Part shown: positions 25,944-34,224 of the stretch, piece by piece
Position numbering within the stretch: the stretch's first letter is position 1
Layout: every line of letters starts with the position of its first letter
Assembly (NCBI RefSeq): GCF_900186125.1
Contig: NZ_FYBQ01000001.1
Coordinates: 248,001-312,000 of the forward strand
Origin: Listeria goaensis
GTDB lineage: Bacteria; Bacillota; Bacilli; Lactobacillales; Listeriaceae
Reading direction: 5' to 3'
Length of the DNA: 64,000 nucleotides
Translations under genes and position numbers: made by a program
Notes under the pieces: generated by a model
Databases searched by the model: none
Told to the model about the DNA's origin: nothing
What the model saw: only the letters and a program-made list of their open reading frames with translations

Positions 25944-27726
25944 GCAAATGAATGATGATTTATTAACGATGACAGGAAAAGAACATCGGCAAGTTTTAAA
26001 ACGTCTGATGCGCTACACACGTTTCCATATTCCACTATTAATTTTAACTGGTTTTCTCGTGTTGTTTGTGACGATAATTGATGTTGTGTCGCCACTCATC
26101 ATTCGGAAGTTTTTAGATGATTATTTGACACCGATGAACTTTGCAGTAGAGGCGATTACAATTCTTGTGGCGGGATACCTTGGACTTGCGCTAGCAAAGG
26201 TTATCATTTGGTATTTCCAACTCTTTTTCTTTCAAAAAATTGCCTTTCAGATTGTGGAACGCATTCGCATTGATATATTTTCGAAGTTGCATACGCTTGG
26301 CATGCGCTATTTTGATAAAACCCCTGCGGGTAGTATTGTGTCGCGTGTGACAAACGATACGGAAGCGATTAAAGACATGTTTATTAATGTGCTTTCCACT
26401 GCGATTCAAAGTTTATTCATGCTAATTGGTATGTACGTAGCGATGTTTGCTCTTGATGCGCAACTTGCGCTGTATTGTTTGGCACTATTTCCGCTCATCG
26501 CTTTTATTATTATCGTTTACCGGAAGAAAAGTTCAAAATTTTACCGGGCGAAGCGCGAAAAATTAAGTCAACTAAACGCCAATATTAGCGAGTCGATTTC
26601 AGGAATGTCGATTGTCCAACAATTTAATCAGGAAAGACGTCTAGCTCGCGAATTTGAAGTCATCAACAAAGATTACTACGATGTTGGGATAAAAAATATT
26701 AAATTTAATGCGCTGTTACTAGGTCCAGCCATTGATTTCATTTATGCGATTGCGGTCGTAATTATCCTTGGCTTTTTCGGAGCAGAATCGCTCATCGGTC
26801 CAGTGGCCATCGGTACGATTTATGCTTTCGTCAGCTATTTTGATCGCTTTTTAGAAGCCATTTATAATGTGATGGAGCGTCTTGCGATGTACCAGGAAGC
26901 GATTACTGCGGCAGCGCGCGTTTTCCGCATCATGGACGAAACAGAAGAAGTGCCCGCTCAGAAAAATGATGCGCAAGCTAAAATTGAAAGCGCAAAAATT
27001 GAGTTTAAAGATGTATCCTTTGCTTATGACGGGGAGCATGATGTTTTGAAAAATATTAGCTTTACGGCAGAATCTGGGCAGACGATTGCGCTCGTCGGGC
27101 ATACAGGAAGCGGAAAAAGTTCGATTATTAATTTAATGATGCGCTTTTATGAATTTGAACGCGGCGAAATTTTAATTGATGGAAAATCGATTAAAGATTA
27201 TAAAACGAGTGAGTTGCGTAAAAAAACGGGTCTTGTCCTGCAAGATAGTTTTATGTTTTACGGTAATATTCGGGACAATATTCGGCTGTACAACCAGGAA
27301 ATTTCCGATCAGGAAGTGGAAGAGGCGGCCAAATTTGTACAGGCAGACAATTTTATTCAAACGTTAGATGGGACTTACGACCATAAGGTCATTGAACGCG
27401 GAGCATCATTTTCAAGTGGACAGCGGCAACTCATTTCCTTTGCACGTACGGTTGTGACGAATCCGCAAATTCTTGTTTTAGATGAAGCGACAGCGAACAT
27501 CGATACGGAAACGGAAAGTTTAATTCAAACGGGCTTAAAACGCATGCGCACAGGTCGGACAACGATTGCGATTGCGCATCGACTTTCGACAATTAAAGAT
27601 GCTGACTTGATTTTAGTTTTAAGCAAAGGCGAGATTATTGAACGCGGTACACACGACGAACTTTTACAAACGGGTGGAGTTTATCATTCGATGTACCAAC
27701 TGCAAAATAGTGGCATGGAATTGTAA
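25936..27726 (+). CDS. bmrD: Heterodimeric ABC multidrug exporter subunit, catalytic half (BmrD-like)
   Basis: A protein of about 596 residues with six membrane helices and an ATPase domain: Walker A GHTGSGKSS, Walker B ILVLDE with the catalytic Glu intact, but a deviating signature FSSGQ in place of LSGGQ. With the partner's Asp-type Walker B this yields one degenerate and one consensus ATP site, the hallmark of BmrCD, LmrCD and TM287/288. It is shorter than B. subtilis BmrD (about 673 residues). The start is uncertain: GTG at 25936 has GGTGGTGGGG just upstream and overlaps the bmrC stop by 8 bases. GTG at 25924 and ATG at 25948 are alternatives. Confidence 0.86.
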   Translation: MNEQMNDDLLTMTGKEHRQVLKRLMRYTRFHIPLLILTGFLVLFVTIIDVVSPLIIRKFLDDYLTPMNFAVEAITILVAGYLGLALAKVIIWYFQLFFFQKIAFQIVERIRIDIFSKLHTLGMRYFDKTPAGSIVSRVTNDTEAIKDMFINVLSTAIQSLFMLIGMYVAMFALDAQLALYCLALFPLIAFIIIVYRKKSSKFYRAKREKLSQLNANISESISGMSIVQQFNQERRLAREFEVINKDYYDVGIKNIKFNALLLGPAIDFIYAIAVVIILGFFGAESLIGPVAIGTIYAFVSYFDRFLEAIYNVMERLAMYQEAITAAARVFRIMDETEEVPAQKNDAQAKIESAKIEFKDVSFAYDGEHDVLKNISFTAESGQTIALVGHTGSGKSSIINLMMRFYEFERGEILIDGKSIKDYKTSELRKKTGLVLQDSFMFYGNIRDNIRLYNQEISDQEVEEAAKFVQADNFIQTLDGTYDHKVIERGASFSSGQRQLISFARTVVTNPQILVLDEATANIDTETESLIQTGLKRMRTGRTTIAIAHRLSTIKDADLILVLSKGEIIERGTHDELLQTGGVYHSMYQLQNSGMEL

Positions 27727-27758
27727 ACATTTTGGTTTCTTTTCTTTAAAATAAGCGC

Positions 27759-27764
27759 TATAAT
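27759..27764 (+). promoter_or_regulatory. -10 element before ccdC
   Basis: A perfect TATAAT 31 bases before the start codon; the -35 is unclear. Confidence 0.45.
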
Positions 27765-27795
27765 GGCTAACGAAGCTTTGTAGGAGGAATCAGAT

Positions 27796-28278
27796 ATGTC
27801 ACTTATTTTATCTATTATTGTTACACTCATTTTTGGTTCAATGATTATTTTAATTCGCATGAAAGCATCAAAACGACCAGCGTCTATAAAAGGCATTATT
27901 TTACCGCCAGTGATGATGTCGACTGGTGCGCTCATGTTTGTTGTCCCGTATTTCCGCGTTTCGGGACTTGATATTATCGAAGCCATTTTAATGGGGCTAG
28001 TATTTTCTGTCATTCTCATTTGGACGACGAAATTTGAAATTAAAAAGGATTTTGTGTTTATTAAACGTACAAAGGCATTTCCGGTCATTTTGATGTCACT
28101 GTTACTTATTCGAATTTTAATCAAATATTTAATTAGTGGTAGCCTTGAAGTTGGGGAATTATCAGGAATGTTTTGGATTATGGCGTTCGCGATGATTGTT
28201 CCGTGGCGTGTTGCGATGTATTTTCAATATAAAAACGTCGCTAAAAACCTTCAACCTGCTAAAGAAATGGCAGAATGA
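27796..28278 (+). CDS. ccdC: CcdC-family membrane protein
   Basis: A 160-residue protein with four to five membrane helices (near 2-20, 38-53, 62-80, 97-112 and 125-143). It matches the CcdC/YneJ family in length and in the segments MRMKASKRPASIKGIILPP and WRVAMYFQYKNV. The B. subtilis member is linked to the cytochrome c maturation cluster (ccdA) but is dispensable. Listeria lacks that pathway as far as I know, so the role here is open. The ribosome-binding site is AGGAGGAA. It stands between the ABC exporter and a lipoprotein gene. Confidence 0.82.
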   Translation: MSLILSIIVTLIFGSMIILIRMKASKRPASIKGIILPPVMMSTGALMFVVPYFRVSGLDIIEAILMGLVFSVILIWTTKFEIKKDFVFIKRTKAFPVILMSLLLIRILIKYLISGSLEVGELSGMFWIMAFAMIVPWRVAMYFQYKNVAKNLQPAKEMAE

Positions 28279-28300
28279 GGCGATTTATTCGTAAAAATAC

Positions 28301-28329
28301 TTGTGTAAGATTTATGTAAAAGTTATAAT
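28301..28329 (+). promoter_or_regulatory. Sigma-A promoter of the lipoprotein gene
   Basis: TTGTGT (28301-28306), 17 bases and TATAAT (28324-28329), 40 bases before the start. Confidence 0.7.
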
Positions 28330-28369
28330 GAGGAAGGTCACATTTATGTGATAAAAAGGAGGAAATATT

Positions 28370-28879
28370 TTGAAGAAAACGTTAATTGCATTACTTATGT
28401 TTGTTTTAGCTTTCACGCTTGCAGCTTGTTCATCTTCAAGCAACAATGATACAGACAAAAAAGAAGAATCGAAGAAAACATCAAGCGAAGATGTACTAAA
28501 TTATTATATGGATTTAGTTTCGACTATTAGTGATAAAAACGCGGATTACAGTGCCTATCTAAGCGCTTCGACTGCTGATCCTAAGCCTTCTGAAGCTGAA
28601 CTTGCGGAGCTTGCTAAAAAAGCATCGACTTCTGCACAAGCGGTTTCCGATGCTTTAGCGGCTGAAAAAGTTCCGGATTTAGGGAAATCTACAGACGACT
28701 TTAAAAAGGCAGTTTCGGATTTAAGTGCTGCTTATGCCGATGAAGCAACAGCTTTAAACGCAACACCTGTTGACACAACAAGTGCTGATGAGAAGCTTCA
28801 AAAAGCATCTGCTGATATCTCAAAAATCTTAGAAGATAATGGCTTAGCTGGTTCGGATATTTTAACAGATACAATGTAA
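28370..28879 (+). CDS. Secreted lipoprotein of unknown function
   Basis: A 169-residue lipoprotein. The signal peptide MKKTLIALLMFVLAFTLAAC ends in the lipobox LAAC, with Cys20 as the lipid-carrying residue. A Ser/Asp/Lys-rich linker follows, and then an Ala-rich helical domain (about 45-169) without cysteines. I recognise no enzyme or binding motif. It has its own promoter and the ribosome-binding site AAAGGAGG, and is followed by repeat copy 2 inside its terminator zone. Anchoring to the outer face of the membrane is expected; function unknown. Confidence 0.88.
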   Translation: MKKTLIALLMFVLAFTLAACSSSSNNDTDKKEESKKTSSEDVLNYYMDLVSTISDKNADYSAYLSASTADPKPSEAELAELAKKASTSAQAVSDALAAEKVPDLGKSTDDFKKAVSDLSAAYADEATALNATPVDTTSADEKLQKASADISKILEDNGLAGSDILTDTM

Positions 28880-28883
28880 TAAA

Positions 28884-28910
28884 AAGCATTTTGGTAATCC
28901 CAAAATGCTT
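28884..28910 (+). terminator. Hairpin left of repeat copy 2
   Basis: AAGCATTTTGG pairs with CCAAAATGCTT after the lipoprotein stop codon. It has no T-run; it looks like one half of a duplicated terminator (the other is at 29085-29117). Confidence 0.7.
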
Positions 28911-28914
28911 CAGA

Positions 28915-29066
28915 CTGATGACAAACGGCAATCTTCGTCGTTAAAACCTGCGTTCCGCTCCTCACGTACTCGAGTACGCTCCGGTGCAGTACTCGGCTTT
29001 GCCTAGAATCTCACCATTTGTCATCAGTCTGATTGTGCGTAGTACGTTTTGTTTGGCTTAAGTTTA
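28915..29066 (+). repeat. Structured intergenic repeat, copy 2
   Basis: About 152 bases, clearly homologous along its whole length to 11494-11635. The termini CTGATGACAAA and TTTGTCATCAG are perfect inverted repeats (28915-28925 and 29017-29027), and the middle holds the palindrome CGTACTCGAGTACG. It is followed by GATTGTGCGT, GTACGTTTTGTTTGG and CTTAAGTTTA. It is flanked by two nearly identical terminator hairpins. No ORF. Confidence 0.78.
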
Positions 29067-29084
29067 GAGGTTTTCTACAAGCTA

Positions 29085-29117
29085 AAGCATTTTGGGTAAT
29101 CCCAAAATGCTTTTTTT
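29085..29117 (+). terminator. Terminator right of repeat copy 2
   Basis: The 12-bp stem AAGCATTTTGGG / CCCAAAATGCTT runs into seven T. It is probably the working terminator of the lipoprotein gene. Confidence 0.88.
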
Positions 29118-29121
29118 AAAT

Positions 29122-29730
29122 TTATTTTTTCTTCGTAGCTTGAATTTCTTGTTCCAGTCTTTCGAATGTTGCCATAAGTTCAAGTGATTTTTCTTCTAAA
29201 ACTTCTTTTTGTTCTTTATCCGTATCATTTAAATGTATCGGATCACCGAAACGAATGATAACTTTTTTTCTTTTTAAAATTTCTTTGAAGTTTTTCGGGC
29301 CATCATAAAAGGCTGGTAACATCGGGACTTTTCCTTTAAAAGCAATGGTTACAGCACCGCGTTTTAAATGCAAGTTCGTCTGTTTACGCGTGCCACTTGG
29401 GAAAATACCGACGACTTTGCCTTGTTTTAATAAACGAATCGGCGCTTTAATAGCGCTAGGACCAGGGTTGTCACGGTTAACTGGGAAGGCGTTTAAATGC
29501 GTCATCAACCAATTAAGGAATTTCCCTTTAAATAACTCTTGTTTCGCCATATAATGAACAGATACAGGATAGACGGCAAAGCCAAGATAAATAATTTCAA
29601 TCCATGAAGTATGCGGCGAGACAACAACATAAGGAGCCGCAGGTATTTTTTCTTTGTTTTGTACTTGAAATCGTCCACCAATGATGATTAAAATAATATG
29701 GACGACAGTTTTCGCAAATTTATAAAACAA
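29122..29730 (-). CDS. plsC: 1-acyl-glycerol-3-phosphate acyltransferase-like protein (PlsC family)
   Basis: A PlsC-type acyltransferase of about 202 residues, expected to make phosphatidic acid from lysophosphatidic acid at the membrane. Motif I reads HTSWIE, so the usual HxxxxD Asp is replaced by Glu. Motif III is FPSGTRK, against FPEGTRS in the classical enzymes, and the motif near VPMLPAFYDGP is conserved. An N-terminal hydrophobic stretch (FAKTVVHIILIIIGG) anchors it. I take TTG at 29730 as the start, because AGGGAG lies 6-7 bases before it. A GTG nine bases upstream abuts that site. It is divergent from sbcD. The family is clear; substrate preference is less so. Confidence 0.82.
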   Translation of the reverse strand: MFYKFAKTVVHIILIIIGGRFQVQNKEKIPAAPYVVVSPHTSWIEIIYLGFAVYPVSVHYMAKQELFKGKFLNWLMTHLNAFPVNRDNPGPSAIKAPIRLLKQGKVVGIFPSGTRKQTNLHLKRGAVTIAFKGKVPMLPAFYDGPKNFKEILKRKKVIIRFGDPIHLNDTDKEQKEVLEEKSLELMATFERLEQEIQATKKK

Positions 29731-29825
29731 CTTCTTCACTCCCTAAAAGACATCAACTAGTATAAGTATACTCAAAAATGCAGATTTTTGCATTAAAAAA
29801 ATAAAGCAGTAGAAAAGAGGCCATG

Positions 29826-30947
29826 ATGAAACTTTTACATACAGCAGATCTTCACCTTGGAAAAATCGTATCAGGTGTTTCGATGCTTGAGGATCAAACA
29901 TATATTTTAGAACAAATAACCGAAATTATTAAACGGGAAAAAGTAGATGGCATCATTATCGCAGGGGATCTCTATGACCGTTCGGTTCCACCAGCGAGCG
30001 CGGTTGACGTTTTAAACGATATTTTCTACGAGTGGAACGTGATGCTTGGCTTGCCGATTTTTGCGATTAGCGGCAATCATGATAGTGCAGAGCGGCTGCA
30101 ATTTGGCGCTGCATGGTATGAAAAAACGGCACTTTATCTTGCTGGGAAAATCACTGACCCAGTACAAAAAGTAGCCTTTCAAAATGCTGAAATTTGGCTT
30201 GTCCCGTTTCATGAGCCTGGAATTGTGCGCGAAAAATTTAATGATAGCGACATTCGAACTTACGAAGATGCGATGCAAAAAATAACCGATTCCATTCGGG
30301 CGCGTGCTGATAAAACGAAAAAGCAAATTTTAGTTGGACACGCCTTTGTTGCTGGCGGCATTTCAAGTGACTCTGAACGTCAACTTGCTGTCGGGAATGT
30401 AGACCGTGTTTCTACAAACTGCTTCGCTGGTTTTGATTATGTTGCACTTGGCCATCTGCACCACCCGCACGCCATCACGCACCCCACCATCCATTATAGC
30501 GGTTCGCCGTTAAAATATTCTTTTTCAGAAAGCAAGGATAAAAAAAGTGTGCGCATCGTTACACTCGAAGAAACGCTCGACGTACGTGAAGTATTCTTGC
30601 AACCAATACGCGACATGCGAATTGTGAGCGGAAGCTTAAGCGAACTTACGACCAATATTTTAGACAAGAAAGAAGATTACTTGCAAGTGAAGTTAGAAGA
30701 CGCAGGTGCGCTTCTTGATCCGATGGGGCAACTTCGTAAGTTCTATCCGAATATTTTGCATTTAGAGCGAATGCGGCACCAGATGGAAGACAAGCTTGAA
30801 GTGAAGTTTGATGAGCTGATGAAAAAGGATGATGTGGCATTGTTTGATCAGTTTTTTGAATTTGCTGAAGGTAAAAGTATGACAACGGCGCAAAAAGAAC
30901 TGATGACGGAAATTTTTAAAGAAGCGCGTGAGGGAGGTAAAGAATGA
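29826..30947 (+). CDS. sbcD: Exonuclease subunit SbcD (Mre11-like)
   Basis: A 373-residue Mre11-type nuclease. The metallophosphoesterase motifs are in order: TADLHLGK (D and H), AGDLYDR, SGNHDSAER, and later GHAFVAGG and ALGHLHHPH. With SbcC it forms the complex that opens hairpins and trims blocked DNA ends. Two successive ATGs are possible; the second gives better spacing to AAGAGG and matches relatives beginning MK(I/L)LHTADLHLGK. The stop overlaps sbcC by four bases, so the subunits are co-translated. Confidence 0.96.
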   Translation: MKLLHTADLHLGKIVSGVSMLEDQTYILEQITEIIKREKVDGIIIAGDLYDRSVPPASAVDVLNDIFYEWNVMLGLPIFAISGNHDSAERLQFGAAWYEKTALYLAGKITDPVQKVAFQNAEIWLVPFHEPGIVREKFNDSDIRTYEDAMQKITDSIRARADKTKKQILVGHAFVAGGISSDSERQLAVGNVDRVSTNCFAGFDYVALGHLHHPHAITHPTIHYSGSPLKYSFSESKDKKSVRIVTLEETLDVREVFLQPIRDMRIVSGSLSELTTNILDKKEDYLQVKLEDAGALLDPMGQLRKFYPNILHLERMRHQMEDKLEVKFDELMKKDDVALFDQFFEFAEGKSMTTAQKELMTEIFKEAREGGKE

Positions 30948-33900
30948 AGCCGTTAAAGTTAACGATGGAGGCATTTGGTGCCTATAAAAAACTGGAGACA
31001 ATCGATTTTACTGAACTTGGGACAGAACGTATTTTTGTTATTTCTGGAAAAACGGGTGCGGGCAAGTCCACGATTTTTGATGCGATTAGTTTTGCCATTT
31101 TTGGCGTTACAAATTTAGCTGACCGGGAAGGCGCATCAATGCGAAGTGACTTTGCGGCGGATTCAGATTTAACGGAAGTGACACTCACTTTCATGTTGCG
31201 CGAAAAAACGTACTTCATTAAACGAATGCCGCAGCAGGAAGTAAAAAAGGCGCGCGGCGACGGCATGCGCTCTTTAAATCAAAAAGCCGAGTTGTTTGAA
31301 ATAACGGACGATGGCGAAAAATTGCTAGCTAGCTCCGTGCGCGATGTAAAAGTAAAAATGGAAGAATTAATTCAACTGAATGTCGACCAGTTTCGGCAAA
31401 TTTTAATGATTCCCCAAGGCGAGTTTCGTGAATTGCTCATTTCAGAAAGCAAGGAAAAGGAAGTCATTTTACAACGGTTGGCGCATACGGATTTTTACAA
31501 ATATGTCGAAAATCTTTTATTTGAAAAGCAAAAAGAGTTACAGCTTTTGGCAGAAAATACGCGAACCGAACTTTGGAAAGTGATTGTAGCGGAATTCGCT
31601 GATGAAACGCTAACCATTGCCGAAATCGAAGAACAATTTCAAACGAAACTGGCGGAGCAGAAAAAGCACATGGCAAGTTTGCAAGATGAGCTAACAACAC
31701 TTGAGAAGGTGAGCATCGCGGCAGCTCAAAGCGTTGCGGTGGCGGAAAATATCGAAGCGGACTTTGTACAGCTTGAGAAGCAATTGGAGGAGCTCGAACT
31801 ATTATACGGTGAACGGGAGAAAATGCAGGAGTTGAAGCGGGAGCTAACGAAAATGAAGGCGGCGAAAGAGTTGCAAGCTGCGTTTATGCAGCGGGAGCGA
31901 ACGAATGAAAAAATACGCACGGTGCAGCTAGAAAAGAAGCAACTTGAAAATCAGACGGAAGATGCGCGCATGGAACTTTTAAAATGGGAAGAGGGGCAGC
32001 GGGAACTTTTAGAGATGGCAGAACGTGTAGCAAAATGGCGTCGCAATCAAATTGAATTTGAGAAAATGGCGCCGAAGATGAGGCAGCTTACGGAAAACTT
32101 AACACAATTGGAGTTTAAAAAGGCTGCTTTTACTACAAAAGAAGAAGCTTTTAAAAGATTTGAAGTGGATTTCGAGATACTTGCGCATGATGTGAGTTCG
32201 CTTGAGGACCGTATTGCGGCGCTTGAGAACCTTGAGCAAGAACGTTTCCAGCTGTTGGAGAACATGAACGAACTAGAGGGCGAGCGGAAACAAGTGGCAG
32301 AAAATGTTGAGAAAACGAGCCAGCTTTTGCAAATAGAAGAGCAGCTTGCGGTTTTGCGGCAAGAACAAAAGGCGCAGACGGCAGTTGTAAAAGCGCTCCA
32401 AAAAGAGGAAGCGGAACTCCTTGCTGCTTCGAAACAGGAGCAGGCCGCACTCTTAGCGACACACCTTCATAACGGTGATCCATGCCCAGTCTGCGGCGCG
32501 ACGGAACACCCGCAAATGGCTACGTTTTCTGGAACTTTGGATATTGGGAAGCTAGAGGAACTTTCAAAAGAGCTGGAAACTAAAACGCTTGGATTAAAGC
32601 AAGTTGAGGAAAAAATCGCCCGTTTGAAATGGCAGACTGAGCAGTGGGGAGACGTAAGCGGAAATGATTTTGCTGTGTTTGATGAGCAGCTAGCAAAATT
32701 GACCGCTACGATTGAAACTGCCAAACAAAAACAAGCGAAGCTAAATGAACAGCTGGAACTACGAAACAAACTCAAAGCGCAACTAAACGAACAGCAAACT
32801 GCGAAACAGAATTTGACGCATCAAATGACTGAAGCGCAAATTGAAAAAGATAAGTTGCAGCGCGAATTGGACCTTTTGGAGACGGAAATCAATTGGCTTT
32901 ACACAGATATTCCGGAAAATTTGCGCGAACCAGAAGCTTTCAAGCGTTTGCAAAACCAAATTGCGGCATCGCTGTTAGAATTTGAAAAACGCGAACAGGA
33001 AGTTTCAAAAGGTGTTACGGCGCAAAAAGAGCTTGTCAGCAACATGGAAACGCGCTTAAAAGGCACAGAAAAACAACTCGCGGAACTTTCAAACGAATGG
33101 CAAGCCGATCAGACACTTTTTGAAGAAAAACGAGTCAACCTTGGATTCCAAGATGAGGCGACTTTTAAGTCCTATTTGGCGCGCGAAAATGAAATCCCCA
33201 CGACCGAAACGACACTTTCGAACTATGAAAAAGCGCTTTTTGTGGCGGAAGATCGAAAACAGGTGCTAGCAGAAAAACTAAAAAACGTCGAGAAGAAAGA
33301 CGTCAGCAAATTGCAAGCAGAACTAGATGCGGCGAAAGCTATTCAAAGTGAGGCCGAACAAAAAATGCTAGTTGTGCGCGAACGTGGAAGTGAAACGTCC
33401 AGTCGCTATACGCTTTTTAATTCCAAAAAAGAAGAATTGCTTAAATTTGAAGCGGAATACGCAGATTTGGGTCTGCTTGCGGATACTGCGCGCGGGAAAA
33501 ATGATTTGCGGATTACGTTTGAGCGGTACGTGCTCGCGACTTTCCTCGACACAATTGTTCAGCATGCTAACGTGCGTTTACTGAAGATGACAAATGGGCG
33601 TTTTGAGCTTAGCCGAAAGCGCGATAAAGCAAAAGGCAACGCGCAGAGCGGGCTTGAGCTTGAGGTGTATGACGAATATACGGGCTTAACGCGCCATGTG
33701 AAAACGTTATCGGGCGGTGAAAGTTTTAAAACGTCACTTGCGCTAGCGCTGGCTTTAGCTGAGGTGGTGCAGGAGATGGCTGGCGGCATTTCGCTTGATA
33801 CGATGTTTATCGATGAAGGTTTCGGTACGCTTGATCCGGAATCTTTGGAAACGGCGATTGAATGTTTGCTGGAAACGCAGGAAAACGGACGACTTGTGGG

Positions 33901-34003
33901 CATCATTTCGCATGTACCAGAGCTTAAAGAGCGCATTCCGGCTCGGCTTGAAGTGACAGCGACGAACCAAGGAAGCAAGACGGAGTTCGTGTTACACACA
34001 TAA
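30944..34003 (+). CDS. sbcC: Exonuclease subunit SbcC (Rad50-like)
   Basis: A 1019-residue SMC-like ATPase, partner of SbcD. The N-terminal ATP-binding half holds Walker A GKTGAGKST (about 36-44). Two long coiled-coil arms (about 170-500 and 530-850) flank the zinc hook CPVCG near residue 514. The C-terminal half has the signature LSGGESFKTSLALALALAE near 922 and Walker B MFIDEGFGTLD near 953. All active residues are present. It is followed by a terminator that ends the sbcDC unit. Confidence 0.96.
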   Translation: MKPLKLTMEAFGAYKKLETIDFTELGTERIFVISGKTGAGKSTIFDAISFAIFGVTNLADREGASMRSDFAADSDLTEVTLTFMLREKTYFIKRMPQQEVKKARGDGMRSLNQKAELFEITDDGEKLLASSVRDVKVKMEELIQLNVDQFRQILMIPQGEFRELLISESKEKEVILQRLAHTDFYKYVENLLFEKQKELQLLAENTRTELWKVIVAEFADETLTIAEIEEQFQTKLAEQKKHMASLQDELTTLEKVSIAAAQSVAVAENIEADFVQLEKQLEELELLYGEREKMQELKRELTKMKAAKELQAAFMQRERTNEKIRTVQLEKKQLENQTEDARMELLKWEEGQRELLEMAERVAKWRRNQIEFEKMAPKMRQLTENLTQLEFKKAAFTTKEEAFKRFEVDFEILAHDVSSLEDRIAALENLEQERFQLLENMNELEGERKQVAENVEKTSQLLQIEEQLAVLRQEQKAQTAVVKALQKEEAELLAASKQEQAALLATHLHNGDPCPVCGATEHPQMATFSGTLDIGKLEELSKELETKTLGLKQVEEKIARLKWQTEQWGDVSGNDFAVFDEQLAKLTATIETAKQKQAKLNEQLELRNKLKAQLNEQQTAKQNLTHQMTEAQIEKDKLQRELDLLETEINWLYTDIPENLREPEAFKRLQNQIAASLLEFEKREQEVSKGVTAQKELVSNMETRLKGTEKQLAELSNEWQADQTLFEEKRVNLGFQDEATFKSYLARENEIPTTETTLSNYEKALFVAEDRKQVLAEKLKNVEKKDVSKLQAELDAAKAIQSEAEQKMLVVRERGSETSSRYTLFNSKKEELLKFEAEYADLGLLADTARGKNDLRITFERYVLATFLDTIVQHANVRLLKMTNGRFELSRKRDKAKGNAQSGLELEVYDEYTGLTRHVKTLSGGESFKTSLALALALAEVVQEMAGGISLDTMFIDEGFGTLDPESLETAIECLLETQENGRLVGIISHVPELKERIPARLEVTATNQGSKTEFVLHT

Positions 34004-34005
34004 AA

Positions 34006-34041
34006 GGGCTCGCGGCGAAGAGAAGTCGCGAGTCTCTTTTT
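34006..34041 (+). terminator. Terminator of sbcDC
   Basis: The stem GGGCTCGCG / CGCGAGTCT (one G-T and one terminal G-T pair) is followed by CTTTTTG. Confidence 0.8.
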
Positions 34042-34144
34042 GTATTTCATAAACAGATTGGTGTTCAGTTTATAACAGCCGTTTTTCACCAGATGATTTT
34101 GGCGATGTTAAAGTAAAGAAAACTTATTAAAAAACTTAAAAAAA

Positions 34145-34182
34145 GCGTGAGGTGTATATAAACAAGCCTCACGCCTTTTTTT
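34145..34182 (+). terminator. Second terminator hairpin upstream of the SNF2 gene
   Basis: The perfect stem GCGTGAGG / CCTCACGC is followed by seven T. The 100 bases between this hairpin and the sbcC terminator hold no gene that I can see. It could terminate a short transcript or insulate the SNF2 gene. Confidence 0.8.
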
Positions 34183-34224
34183 ATGTTAAAATAAAGGTTT
34201 AGAGGACTCTTAAAGCGAGGGATA

